Below, piece by piece: positions 23,537-31,608 of a stretch of DNA of 35,095 bases. The stretch comes from G020354785 sp964461435 (GTDB lineage Bacteria; Bacteroidota; Bacteroidia; Bacteroidales; UBA10428). Made by a program: the position numbers and the translations under genes. Location: assembly GCA_964461435.1 (NCBI GenBank), contig CAYWUI010000035.1, positions 1-35,095 on the forward strand, read 5' to 3'. Every line of letters starts with the position of its first letter. Position 1 is the stretch's first letter. Below the pieces are notes generated by a model. The model searched no databases and was not told where the DNA came from. It was given only the letters and a program-made list of their open reading frames with translations.

Positions 23537-24790
23537 TTAGAATGATGATAACCTTTGCAGCGTAACAGCTTTAACAGAATCAAAAGACTCTTTGTTTTCT
23601 TCTCTCACAGGCTCCACAGGGGGAGCTTCAACTTTTAAAGGATCTATGGGCTGATTATTCCTGTAAAACCTGAAATCAAGGTGGGGGCCTGTGGATAATC
23701 CCGAACTCCCCACATAGCCAATAACATCACCCTGTCTGACAAAAGAGCCCTTTTTTATTCCTTTTGCATACCTGCTGAGATGCATGTATGTTGTCATATA
23801 AACACTGTTATGCCTGATTTTAAGCATGTAGCCTCCGCCATCATCATAACCGGCTTTTATAACCTCGCCGTCTCCTACAGCATGGACCGGCGTGCCGACA
23901 GGTGCAGCATAGTCAATGCCATGATGAGGCCTGCGGATTTTTAATATGGGATGCAGCCTGCTATGCGAATACCTTGAACTTATTCTTGAATATCTCAGGG
24001 GAGCCTTTAAAAATACTCTCCTTAGACTATTACCATCTATATCATAATAACTCTCAACACTATCCTGGACAAATGGTATTGCATAATAGTCATTCTGCAT
24101 GTGTCTGAAAAAAGCGCCGTATATCCTTCCCATTCCGACCAGGTTTGTGTCAACATAAAGCTCCTGGTAAACAACCTTAAAACTATCACCCACCTGCAAC
24201 TCAAAAAAGTCTATTGTCCATGCAAAAATTTCTGATAGTTCAAGGGCCAGCTCGGGTTCCAGTTCCTCATCCATTATTACATCCCACAGGGATGATTTTA
24301 TTGTTCCCCCCTCAATCCTGTCAACGATATCTACTTTCTTCTGCCCTACCTCTACCCTTATACTATCACCCAGATCAAAAAGTACATAATCTACAGGCGT
24401 ATGCTCATAAACAAAATACCTGACTTCATACAGGGTATCAACAGTTAAAAAAACTGTATACCTGCTGCCATACCGTATCTTTCTTAAATCAAAAACCCCT
24501 TCCGATTTATTCAGAATCTGCTGAAAACTGCCTTCCGGGAGATTATATTTTGCGAGTATCTCGAACAGGTTCTGGTTTTTTTTTATTCTGCCATGTTCAA
24601 TATAAAACGAATCAACCGGAATGCCATATAAGGTGTTTTCCGGTTCAGAAATTTCTGTTGAATCAGGCCTGGCACCAATTTCAATACCTTCTTTTAATAT
24701 ATTCCTGACAAATAAGAGATAATAAAGTACGGGTAATGAGAGTATTAATACAATAATAATTATAATTGCGCGGATTTTGCTTTTTTTCAT
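23537..24790 (-). CDS. M23-family peptidoglycan endopeptidase, membrane-anchored
   Basis: A 417-residue protein with an N-terminal membrane helix (about residues 7-28), a helical/OapA-like middle region and a C-terminal LytM/M23 domain (about 270-390). The zinc site has H289xxxD293 in RPHHGIDYAAP and H370-L-D372 in STGPHLDFRFY. In classical LytM enzymes the last motif is HxH and its second His binds zinc; here it is Asp, a variant I have also seen in other Bacteroidetes M23 proteins. It may cut peptide crosslinks in peptidoglycan, or be a weak or regulatory paralogue. It starts two bases after leuS, so the two are cotranscribed. Confidence 0.9.
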   Translation of the reverse strand: MKKSKIRAIIIIIVLILSLPVLYYLLFVRNILKEGIEIGARPDSTEISEPENTLYGIPVDSFYIEHGRIKKNQNLFEILAKYNLPEGSFQQILNKSEGVFDLRKIRYGSRYTVFLTVDTLYEVRYFVYEHTPVDYVLFDLGDSIRVEVGQKKVDIVDRIEGGTIKSSLWDVIMDEELEPELALELSEIFAWTIDFFELQVGDSFKVVYQELYVDTNLVGMGRIYGAFFRHMQNDYYAIPFVQDSVESYYDIDGNSLRRVFLKAPLRYSRISSRYSHSRLHPILKIRRPHHGIDYAAPVGTPVHAVGDGEVIKAGYDDGGGYMLKIRHNSVYMTTYMHLSRYAKGIKKGSFVRQGDVIGYVGSSGLSTGPHLDFRFYRNNQPIDPLKVEAPPVEPVREENKESFDSVKAVTLQRLSSF

Positions 24791-24792
24791 TA

Positions 24793-27195
24793 CTATGCAA
24801 CTACTACATTTATAATTTTGCTTTTTACAATAATGACTTCCTTTACTTGTTTATTTACCAGCCATTTTTCAGCATTCTTGTGTGCAAGGACTGCCTTTTC
24901 CATATCTTCATTTTCCATATCCAGGGGCAGCTCAATTTTAAATCTCACCTTACCGTTAAATGAAACAGGGTATTCGTATGTATCCTCGACAAGATATTCT
25001 TTATTGTATGAGGGAAACGACTCTTTGCTGATACTTTCGCCATTGCCGTATTTTTGCCATATCTCTTCACATATATGTGGTGCAAAAGGAGACAGTATTT
25101 TTATAAATGCCTCGGCGGTAGATCTCTTCACCCTGCCCTTTTTAAGGCAGGTGTTTGTAAATATCATCATCTGGGAAATGGCTGTATTAAGGCGCAGGTT
25201 CTCAATATCCTGCTCTACTTTTTTTATTGACTTGTGCAGTATTTTAAGGATCTCAATATCTTCCTCATCGTCATGTACATTCTTAAGGTCGGCAAAGAAA
25301 TTATAGACCCTGTTCAGGAATCCGAATACTCCCTTTACTCCCTGTTCCGACCATGGCTTAACTTTATCAAGAGGACCCATAAACATTTCATAAAGACGCA
25401 GGCTGTCGGCTCCATAATCTTCTACAACCTTATCGGGATTTATAACATTTCCCCGTGACTTACTCATTTTCTCCCCGTCTTCACCCAGTATCAATCCCTG
25501 GTTTACAAGCTTTTTAAAAGGCTCTTTTGTAGACACGTAATCCAGGTCGTACAGCACCTTATGCCAGAAGCGGGCATACAGCAGGTGCAGTACTGCGTGC
25601 TCTACCCCCCCGACATAGAGGTCAACGGGCATCCAGTATTTTTCAGCTTCCTTTGACCATGGCTCCCCGTCATTTGTGGCATCACAGAAACGCAAATAAT
25701 ACCAGCAGCTGCCTGCCCACTGAGGCATGGTATTTGTTTCCCTTTTAGCTCTTTTGCCTGTTTTCGCGTCAGTGACATAGAGCCACGAATCAATGTTAGC
25801 CAGTGGTGATTCGCCTGTACCCGAGGGTTCATACCTGTCAACCTCGGGAAGGGTGACCGGCAACTCGTCCTCATCGAGGCAGCGCACCGAACCGTCATCA
25901 TATTTCAGAACAGGGAAAGGCTCTCCCCAGTATCGCTGACGTGAAAATACCCAGTCCCTCAGCTTATAATTAGTTTCTTTCTTTCCCAGTTTCCTTTCTT
26001 CAAGCCAAGCAGTGATCTTTGCTATAGCATCCTCCTTGTTAAGCCCGTCAATGAAACCGGAATTAACATGTATGCCATCTCCTTCAAATGCTTCCTTCTC
26101 CAGGTCTCCGCCTTTTAGTACTTCGACGATTTGCAGATCATACTTTTTCGCAAACTCCCAGTCGCGCTGGTCATGACCGGGAACAGCCATTATGGCGCCC
26201 GTACCGTAAGATATGAGCACATAATCTGCAACCCATATGGGAATTTCCCTGTTGTTTACGGGATTTACCGCATATGCTCCCGTGAACACTCCTGTCTTCT
26301 CCTTGCTGAGGTCCGTCCTTTCCAGGTCCGACTTCCTTGCTGCAGTATCTATATAATTCCTGACTGCCGGACTGTGTTCCTTTGTTGCTATCTCCAGGGC
26401 CAGCTTATGCTCAGGTGCCAGCACCATATATGTTGCTCCGAATAATGTATCTGGCCTTGTAGTAAACACTTCAAGGGCCTCATCAAATCCCGATATTTTA
26501 AAAATTACAGACGCCCCCTCTGACTTGCCAATCCAGTTTCTTTGCATCTCCTTTATATTATCGGGCCAGTTGAGCTCATCAAGGTCTTCCAGCAGGCGCC
26601 CGGCATACTCCGTGATCTTCAGCATCCACTGCTTCATTGGCTTTCTTATAACAGGATACCCCCCCAGTTCAGATTTCCCGTTAACTATCTCTTCATTTGC
26701 CAGGACGATCTTCAGTTCGGGACACCAGTTGACATACACCTCATCCTCGTAAGCCAGTCCCTTATTGTACAGTTTTGTGAATATCCACTGTGTCCATTTA
26801 TAATAATCAACATGGCTCGTTGCTATCTCGCGGTCCCAGTCATACGCAAATCCAAGGGATTTAAGCTGCTTTTTAAAGATCTTTATATTCTTTTCAGTAA
26901 TGTCATGGGGATGAGTACCTGTTTTGATGGCATAATTCTCAGCCGGCAGTCCGAAGCTGTCCCACCCCATGGGATGAAGCACATTAAATCCTTTCATTTT
27001 CTTATAGCGGCTAACAATGTCGGTGGCCGTGTAGCCCTCGGGATGGCCCACATGCAAACCGCTTCCCGAAGGATAGGGGAACATGTCCAGTACATAAAAT
27101 TTTGGCTTTGAATAGTCTATGTCTGCTTTAAAAGTCTTTTTATCATCCCAGTACCTTTGCCACTTCTTCTCTATCTCTATGAAATCGTACTTCAT
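24793..27195 (-). CDS. leuS: Leucyl-tRNA synthetase
   Basis: A class I leucyl-tRNA synthetase of 800 residues. The HIGH-type motif is HVGH in GSGLHVGHPEGYTATD, and the KMSKS motif is present in EDGEKMSKSRGNVINP. The CP1 editing domain (VFTTRPDTLFGATYMVLAPE) and the Trp-rich block PQWAGSCWYYLRFCD are intact. The C-terminal anticodon-binding region ends VKEVIIVKSKIINVVVA. A TTG-initiated extension to 27231 is possible, but ATG at 27195, giving MKYDFIEIEKKW, matches family starts. A -7 element (TACTTTTG) lies 33 bases upstream. The M23 gene follows at two bases. Confidence 0.98.
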   Translation of the reverse strand: MKYDFIEIEKKWQRYWDDKKTFKADIDYSKPKFYVLDMFPYPSGSGLHVGHPEGYTATDIVSRYKKMKGFNVLHPMGWDSFGLPAENYAIKTGTHPHDITEKNIKIFKKQLKSLGFAYDWDREIATSHVDYYKWTQWIFTKLYNKGLAYEDEVYVNWCPELKIVLANEEIVNGKSELGGYPVIRKPMKQWMLKITEYAGRLLEDLDELNWPDNIKEMQRNWIGKSEGASVIFKISGFDEALEVFTTRPDTLFGATYMVLAPEHKLALEIATKEHSPAVRNYIDTAARKSDLERTDLSKEKTGVFTGAYAVNPVNNREIPIWVADYVLISYGTGAIMAVPGHDQRDWEFAKKYDLQIVEVLKGGDLEKEAFEGDGIHVNSGFIDGLNKEDAIAKITAWLEERKLGKKETNYKLRDWVFSRQRYWGEPFPVLKYDDGSVRCLDEDELPVTLPEVDRYEPSGTGESPLANIDSWLYVTDAKTGKRAKRETNTMPQWAGSCWYYLRFCDATNDGEPWSKEAEKYWMPVDLYVGGVEHAVLHLLYARFWHKVLYDLDYVSTKEPFKKLVNQGLILGEDGEKMSKSRGNVINPDKVVEDYGADSLRLYEMFMGPLDKVKPWSEQGVKGVFGFLNRVYNFFADLKNVHDDEEDIEILKILHKSIKKVEQDIENLRLNTAISQMMIFTNTCLKKGRVKRSTAEAFIKILSPFAPHICEEIWQKYGNGESISKESFPSYNKEYLVEDTYEYPVSFNGKVRFKIELPLDMENEDMEKAVLAHKNAEKWLVNKQVKEVIIVKSKIINVVVA

Positions 27196-27228
27196 TAAAA
27201 TGAAAATTAAAAATCCTGAATTAAGCAA

Positions 27229-27236
27229 CAAAAGTA
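27229..27236 (-). promoter_or_regulatory. -7 promoter element of leuS
   Basis: On the minus strand TACTTTTG fits TAnnTTTG and lies 33 bases before the leuS ATG, a sensible leader length. A convincing -33 TTTG at 19-21 bases is not seen. Confidence 0.5.
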
Positions 27237-27273
27237 AAAAAATTGATTAATTAAAGAAGGTTGAACAATTTTA

Positions 27274-27305
27274 TTTGTAAAATTATGTTCCAACAAGTAA
27301 ATTTG
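27274..27305 (+). promoter_or_regulatory. Bacteroidetes promoter of the tRNA-Arg gene
   Basis: TTTG (27274-27277), a 20-base spacer and TAAATTTG (27298-27305) match both elements and the spacing of the Bacteroidetes housekeeping promoter. The predicted start is about 16 bases before the tRNA. This is the clearest promoter in the window. Confidence 0.75.
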
Positions 27306-27327
27306 TATGATCAGGTTTTTGATATCC

Positions 27328-27400
27328 GGTCCCGTAGTTTAACAGGATAGAACGTGAGATTCCGGTTCTCATGGTGGGGGTTCGAGTCCTCTCGGGATCA
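27328..27400 (+). tRNA. tRNA-Arg (anticodon CCG)
   Basis: A 73-nt cloverleaf. The acceptor stem is GGTCCCG/CGGGATC with one G-T pair and discriminator A. The D stem is GTTT/GAAC, and the anticodon stem TGAGA/TCTCA carries loop TTCCGGT, giving anticodon CCG, which reads CGG. The T stem GGGGG/CCTCT (two G-T pairs) carries loop TTCGAGT. CCA is not encoded. It has its own promoter and marks the left edge of the accessory region. Confidence 0.95.
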
Positions 27401-27493
27401 CAAATTGGAAATCATCCCTCTTATAGAAAACTCAAAACTGTGTATTAAGTGCACTCTTATCAATTTGGGGATAAATTAGAGTACTTTCTATAA

Positions 27494-27810
27494 TTGGCAT
27501 CAAAATATCAGGAGTATAAATATTATGAATTGGCTCCTGGGAGGCCGAATCACAGGAACTACTGGAACCTGATACCAGGAAAAAACGTTAGAAGGTAGTT
27601 GAGTTGGCTTTAGAACACCCTGGGTTATCCTTAAGGATCCTGACCTGGGATATTACAGATAATGAAGGATGGTATATCTCCGAGAGCAGCATATACCGGA
27701 TATTAATGGATCGGTGTCTGATTAGTTCACCAACCTATAATGTAATAAAAGCAGCAGATGAGTTTAAAGACAAGACAGGTTCGATCAATGAATTATAGCA
27801 AAAAAGTAAA
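27494..27810 (+). pseudogene. Broken IS3-family transposase OrfB fragment
   Basis: Pieces of an IS3-type integrase N-terminal region survive in two frames. One frame (from about 27494) gives APGRPNHRNYWNLIPGKNVR and then stops. The next frame (about 27592 on) gives VVELALEHPGLSLRILTWDI, then ISESSIYRILMDRCLISSP, then IKAADEFKDKT. This matches the IS3 OrfB segment before the catalytic DDE domain. At 27796 the Trp of the usual NQLWQTDF motif is TAG, so the frame ends at NEL. The catalytic domain is missing. At least one frameshift, one nonsense change and a 3' deletion are needed, so it is inactive. The rest of the 27401-28013 gap shows nothing else I recognise. Confidence 0.75.
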
Positions 27811-27958
27811 AACTCAAAAAAAGAAATTATATAGAATATCCATAGCTGTAATAACGGCAGTCACGTTCAATATTGTTTTATGCTTAATAACCTTGCAACT
27901 ATAGTAAAACTTCCATCTTTTTAGTTAATTATTTATTTTTACTAAACAACTTATAAGG

Positions 27959-27966
27959 TAATTTTG
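27959..27966 (+). promoter_or_regulatory. -7 promoter element upstream of the polytopic membrane protein
   Basis: TAATTTTG fits TAnnTTTG and lies 47 bases before the ATG at 28014. The region about 20 bases further upstream is T-rich but has no exact TTTG. Confidence 0.4.
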
Positions 27967-28013
27967 CATAAAACACTTATGAGTTTAGCAACAAGCAAAA
28001 AAATTGCTTAAAC

Positions 28014-29456
28014 ATGATTAGGAAAACTTTATATATCATTCTTTTTCTTCTTTTACTTGCAGATGTTGGATATTCATTTTTGCAACATTTAAGCCAACCT
28101 TTGGACGGAGATATGGCATGGAATATTGTACCTGCAAATGATGTTAAACAGGTACTTAAAAGTCCTTTTGGGTTAGGAGCTATCTTGAAAAATCAGACAT
28201 ATCCGAATCCAAACCGCTTTTTTTGTCATTGGATATTTAGAGAATATTTTCTGTTTGCACCTTTGTTTTTACAAAAATTTGTAGAACCCATTGATAGCAT
28301 ATATCAATCTTGTGCCATATCCAAAATTATAATCCAGCTTATGCTAATCATTTTATTGGCAATTGCTATTTCAGGAACAAAGAACATACTTAAATTGGAT
28401 TTGATGATAGCAGCTATTTTAGTCACTCCTTTTTTTCAAACTAATGGTTATCGAAGTTATATGGGGATTATTGATCCATCAACGACATATACGTTTTTTT
28501 ACGCTTTACCTTGTGCATTATTATTATTGTATTTCTTGCCTTTTATTCGTCAATTTTATCATAATAAAAAGTCTTCGGTGCAATTATTTACTAAAATCCT
28601 ATGGATCCCATTAGCCATAGTAGTTTGTTTGAGTGGGCCATTAAATCCAGGTGTAGCATTAATATTTTCGATGTTAGTAATACTGCCTAAAGTAATAATC
28701 AATTATTTTAATTCAAACCGAGTAGAAATAATAAATAAATTATCAAGTGCAATTAAAGTTATTCCTAAAAGCTATTGGTTCTTTTTATTACCAGTTAGCT
28801 TATTCTCTGTTTATTCACTGTTCCTTGGCAGATACAATTCTATAACTATTGCTACCCAGATCCCATTAGGTGAAATGTATTTAAAACTTCCTGAAGGAAT
28901 TTATTATCAATTTACTCAAAAACTAGGATTCCCAGTTTTATTCATAATTCTGACTATAAATATAATTATTATAAGTAAAAAGTTTAAAACTATCGAAGGC
29001 AAAAAAATATTGAACATCTTTAAATGGATTGGAATATTTTCTTTGTGTTATGTTCTATTATTGCCTTTAGGTGGGTATAGAATTTATCGACCCAATATTC
29101 TTAGGTACGATACAATCATGCCAATTACTTTAAGCTTAATATTCATTTTTGGAGTTTCTACGCTTTTTATATTTAAAAGCATGTCAAATAGACAAAAGAT
29201 ATGGTATATACCTATTATAGTTGGAGTTTTATTCATATTTACCAATTCTGATCAAGCGCGATTTGATAAAAACAAATGTGAAAGGATTGCTTTAAAAGAA
29301 ATTGCAGATTCAAAGGATACTGTAGTACCATTGCAGCATGACTGTAGCGTAGTAGCTTGGGGAAAGATACTTAAACCAGAGGATTCTGAATTAAATGCCC
29401 AATTATTAAATATTTGGGGTATAACAAATGAAAAAAGACTGTATTATAATAAATAA
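28014..29456 (+). CDS. Polytopic membrane protein, possibly GT-C-like glycosyltransferase
   Basis: A 480-residue protein with about 10-11 hydrophobic segments and a short soluble C-terminus (about 415-480, with QHDCSVVAWGKILKPEDSE). After the first membrane helix, a periplasmic loop holds QPLDGDMAWNIVPA. An acidic Asp pair in the first periplasmic loop is the hallmark position of GT-C polyprenyl-phosphate-sugar transferases, so such a role is possible but unproven. Base composition is markedly more AT-rich than in the core genes, and it is bracketed by two IS3 remnants, which suggests it was acquired by transfer. I do not recognise a specific family. Confidence 0.6.
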   Translation: MIRKTLYIILFLLLLADVGYSFLQHLSQPLDGDMAWNIVPANDVKQVLKSPFGLGAILKNQTYPNPNRFFCHWIFREYFLFAPLFLQKFVEPIDSIYQSCAISKIIIQLMLIILLAIAISGTKNILKLDLMIAAILVTPFFQTNGYRSYMGIIDPSTTYTFFYALPCALLLLYFLPFIRQFYHNKKSSVQLFTKILWIPLAIVVCLSGPLNPGVALIFSMLVILPKVIINYFNSNRVEIINKLSSAIKVIPKSYWFFLLPVSLFSVYSLFLGRYNSITIATQIPLGEMYLKLPEGIYYQFTQKLGFPVLFIILTINIIIISKKFKTIEGKKILNIFKWIGIFSLCYVLLLPLGGYRIYRPNILRYDTIMPITLSLIFIFGVSTLFIFKSMSNRQKIWYIPIIVGVLFIFTNSDQARFDKNKCERIALKEIADSKDTVVPLQHDCSVVAWGKILKPEDSELNAQLLNIWGITNEKRLYYNK

Positions 29457-29462
29457 ACTGCC

Positions 29463-29815
29463 TGTGACCTCTTCTCAGGAAATCGGACTATATTAAATTA
29501 GAGATAATCGGGCAATTTTCGTAATATTAACATTAAGAAAATTGCTATGAAGAAATCAAAATTTACTGAGTCACAGATCATTTTTGCACTTCGCCAGGCG
29601 GAGACTGGGGTTAAGGTTGCGGAAGTATGCCGTAAAATGGGTATTAGTGAGGCAACTTTTTACAACTGGAAGAAGAAGTATGGAGGATTAGGTGTAACGG
29701 AACTTCGTCGGCTTCGCCAATTGGAAGAGGAGAACAGCAAACTAAAACAAATAGTTGCTGATTTAAGCCTTGACAAGCAGATGTTACAGGATATTTTAAA
29801 AAAAAAGCTTTGAAG
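29463..29815 (+). mobile_element. Truncated IS3-family element (left part with orfA only)
   Basis: The left end is probably near the TGACCTCTTC at 29465, about 80 bases before orfA, as in other IS3 elements, although no matching right inverted repeat is present. OrfA is complete; orfB is replaced after a few codons by unrelated C25 peptidase sequence. The element cannot transpose on its own. Confidence 0.55.
29547..29813 (+). CDS. IS3-family transposase OrfA
   Basis: An 88-residue OrfA. The helix-turn-helix (SQIIFALRQAETG, then VCRKMGISEATFYNWKKKYGG) is followed by a leucine-zipper-like coiled coil (LRRLRQLEEENSKLKQIVAD) that mediates dimerisation. In IS3 elements OrfA and OrfB are joined by -1 frameshifting on an A-rich site. 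That site (nine A then G, 29798-29807) is present here, but the -1 frame leads into C25 peptidase sequence rather than OrfB. The DNA-binding protein may still be made and could act on other IS3 copies. Confidence 0.9.
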   Translation: MKKSKFTESQIIFALRQAETGVKVAEVCRKMGISEATFYNWKKKYGGLGVTELRRLRQLEEENSKLKQIVADLSLDKQMLQDILKKKL

Positions 29816-31074
29816 TCAAACAACCATTGTCCAAAAAATTATTCAATTACAGGGGATTGGTATCCCGGGGATTTGGAATATGTTGATGTGGATAATCCGG
29901 TTGATTATTTACCTGAATTTGCACATGGAAGAATTTCTGTGGATAATGCTAACCAGGCTAATACTGTAGTAGATAAAATCATACATTATGAAAACAATAG
30001 TCTACCGGGAAATTTTTATGATAAGGCATCTGTAATAGCATATTTTGAGGATGGAAATAAGGTACATACATGCATGATACCACTACCAGGCGTTTTGTAA
30101 AAACTTGTGAAGATGTAAGAAATTATTTAATTGACGAACAAAGCTTGTCTGTTGATAGGTTTTATTATACAAAACAATATTGGTATCCGACAAATTACAG
30201 TGGTGGGTATATATTTGAAAATGATACAGAATATGCACCGATAACGACTGATTTACAAAAACCAAATTACGACTGGGATGCAAGCCCAGGTGATATAACA
30301 GATGCAATAGAAGATGGAAGATTCCTTTTATTATATCGTGACCATGGAGGGGCAAACAGATGGGGCAACTGGATTTATAATCCTTATAATTTATTTACAA
30401 TTTCTGATGTTAATAATCTGGATAATGGTTACAAAACTCCCATTATTTTTTCAATATGTTGCGCTTCGGGGTGGTTTGATAATGAAACCGATGATGATAC
30501 TTTCGATTTATGTGCAAATGATGAATGGTGGTACGACTCAGAATCAATAGCTGAGAACTTTCTCAGGAAAGAAGATGGAGGAAGTGTTGGGGTAATTGCA
30601 GCTTCACGAGGAAGTTGGAGCGGAGTAAACGACAGGTTAATATGGGGATTAATGGATGCAGTTTATGGTGATTTTATCGAGTATCACGGGGGCTCCTATT
30701 CAGATAGCAAAGCATACAGGTTAGGCGATATTTTAAATTACGGTATGGATTATATGTCAACTGAATATGGTTATCCTTATCGTCAACATACAATACGCCA
30801 GTATAATTATTTTGGTGACCTCTCTATGAGGATTTATCCTTATCATTGCACACCTGGCACTATTACTTTACAAAACGAAGAGCAGTATGAAGACGTTGAA
30901 ATAAAAGCCTGTAAAGAAGTAATTATCAATGGAAACTACACGGTTAAAACAGGCGCTGATTTAAGCATTAAGACAGGAGGAAAACTGGTTATAAACGGTA
31001 CATTTCTTGCAGAAACAGGAAGCACATTATTGTTTGAAGGAGCTAATATTAAATATGATTTTAAAGATCGTTAG
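29816..31074 (+). pseudogene. C25 (gingipain-type) cysteine peptidase fragment, truncated and frameshifted
   Basis: The segment lacks the N-terminal part of a C25 peptidase. It begins near NNHCPKNYSITGDWYPGDLEY and continues with VDYLPEFAHGRISVDN, then a one-base frame change between 30058 and 30100 leads to RRFVKTCEDVRNYL in the next frame. Beyond it, the predicted catalytic His (LLYRDHGGANRWG) and Cys (FSICCASGWFD) are intact, followed by RGSWSGVNDRLIWGLMDAVY. The C-terminus has beta-solenoid-like repeats (EVIINGNYTVKTG, KLVINGTFLAETG). No type IX secretion C-terminal domain is present; the gene stops at the junction with the Rhs remnant. The 5' end is fused to the -1 frame of IS3 orfA. Probably non-functional. 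Confidence 0.75.
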
Positions 31075-31168
31075 TATTATTAATCAAAAATAATTTTTTA
31101 GTACTAATATCACATGTAATACACAATGCAATAAAACAAATAATGCAATAATATTGTAACTTTTTCAT
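31061..31168 (-). pseudogene. 5' remnant of an immunity-like lipoprotein gene
   Basis: A 35-codon frame starts at ATG 31168, overlapping the stop of the Rhs-tail remnant, just as in the intact locus at 33153. Its start MKK, its lipobox region ITCDISTKKLFLINNTN and its spacing parallel the intact lipoprotein's VSCDLTDLKLSLVNNTN. The similarity ends near 31070, where the C25 sequence of the opposite strand meets it. It is a truncated, diverged paralogue, not a functional gene. Confidence 0.7.
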
Positions 31169-31503
31169 CACCTGGTTTTATTAAGTTTTAAATATAATTT
31201 ATTACTTTCATCAGACTCTCCGGAATACCAATACCATAATTGATTTGCTGACATTTCCCTATCTTATTGTATTCTCTATTTAAATACTTATTTTGTAGGA
31301 TTTAGAAATCTATAATAGAATGAGTTTAAACTTTTTCCACCAGCCGATCTTCTAAGTCCTGGAATATAATCAAAATCAGTTGGATTATCTATACCAACCC
31401 ACATACCGGATAAATCAGTGAATAAAAGCGGATTATTAAAGCAGTAACTATACCTGTTAAAACTTTGCGTAAAGTCCGCAAACTGCACAAAGTTATCAGT
31501 GAT
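31168..31503 (-). pseudogene. Degraded Rhs C-terminal tail, internal deletion
   Basis: Two blocks match the intact Rhs gene at 33153-34060. Block 1 (about 31275-31503) encodes FTQSFNRYSYCFNNPLLF and SGMWVGIDNPTDFDYIPG, nearly identical to the intact copy. It has one extra A after PTK that breaks the frame. Block 2 (31168-31265) encodes REMSANQLWYWYSGES and LYLKLNKTR, matching the last residues of the tip. The roughly 540 bases between them in the intact gene, including the HEPGH motif, are missing; the breakpoint shows a short AGA microhomology. The 31504-31608 stretch upstream holds only the XRE promoter region. Confidence 0.85.
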
Positions 31504-31563
31504 CTATAAACTTTGTATGTAATAAACAAATATTTTTGATTTTTATACTACAAGTTTTATGTT

Positions 31564-31571
31564 TATATTTG
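31564..31571 (+). promoter_or_regulatory. -7 promoter element of the XRE/antitoxin/VapC operon
   Basis: TATATTTG fits TAnnTTTG and lies 38 bases before the ATG at 31609. A TTG at 31536-31538 is 25 bases upstream, slightly longer than ideal spacing. Nearby GTTTTATGT (31555-31563) and ACATTAAAAC (31592-31601) form an imperfect inverted repeat that could be the autoregulatory operator. Confidence 0.5.
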
Positions 31572-31608
31572 CATAAATGATTGATTTTTTACATTAAAAC
31601 ATACATAT

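Noticed and set aside
26542..27111. Long plus-strand open frame within leuS
   Set aside because: Antisense to the conserved catalytic domain of leuS; the translation has no recognisable domain.
27328..27400. tRNA-Arg as a proven attachment site of an integrative element
   Set aside because: No integrase gene and no second copy of the tRNA 3' end were seen in the window; kept only as a hypothesis.
29810..30100. A separate small gene with a TTG start just after IS3 orfA
   Set aside because: Its sequence is the N-terminal part of the C25 peptidase fragment in the frame before the indel, so it is part of a broken gene.
31288..31488. A 66-residue intact Rhs-like small protein
   Set aside because: It is the core-end block of a degraded Rhs tail; the frame ends because of an extra A relative to the intact copy, not at a natural stop.
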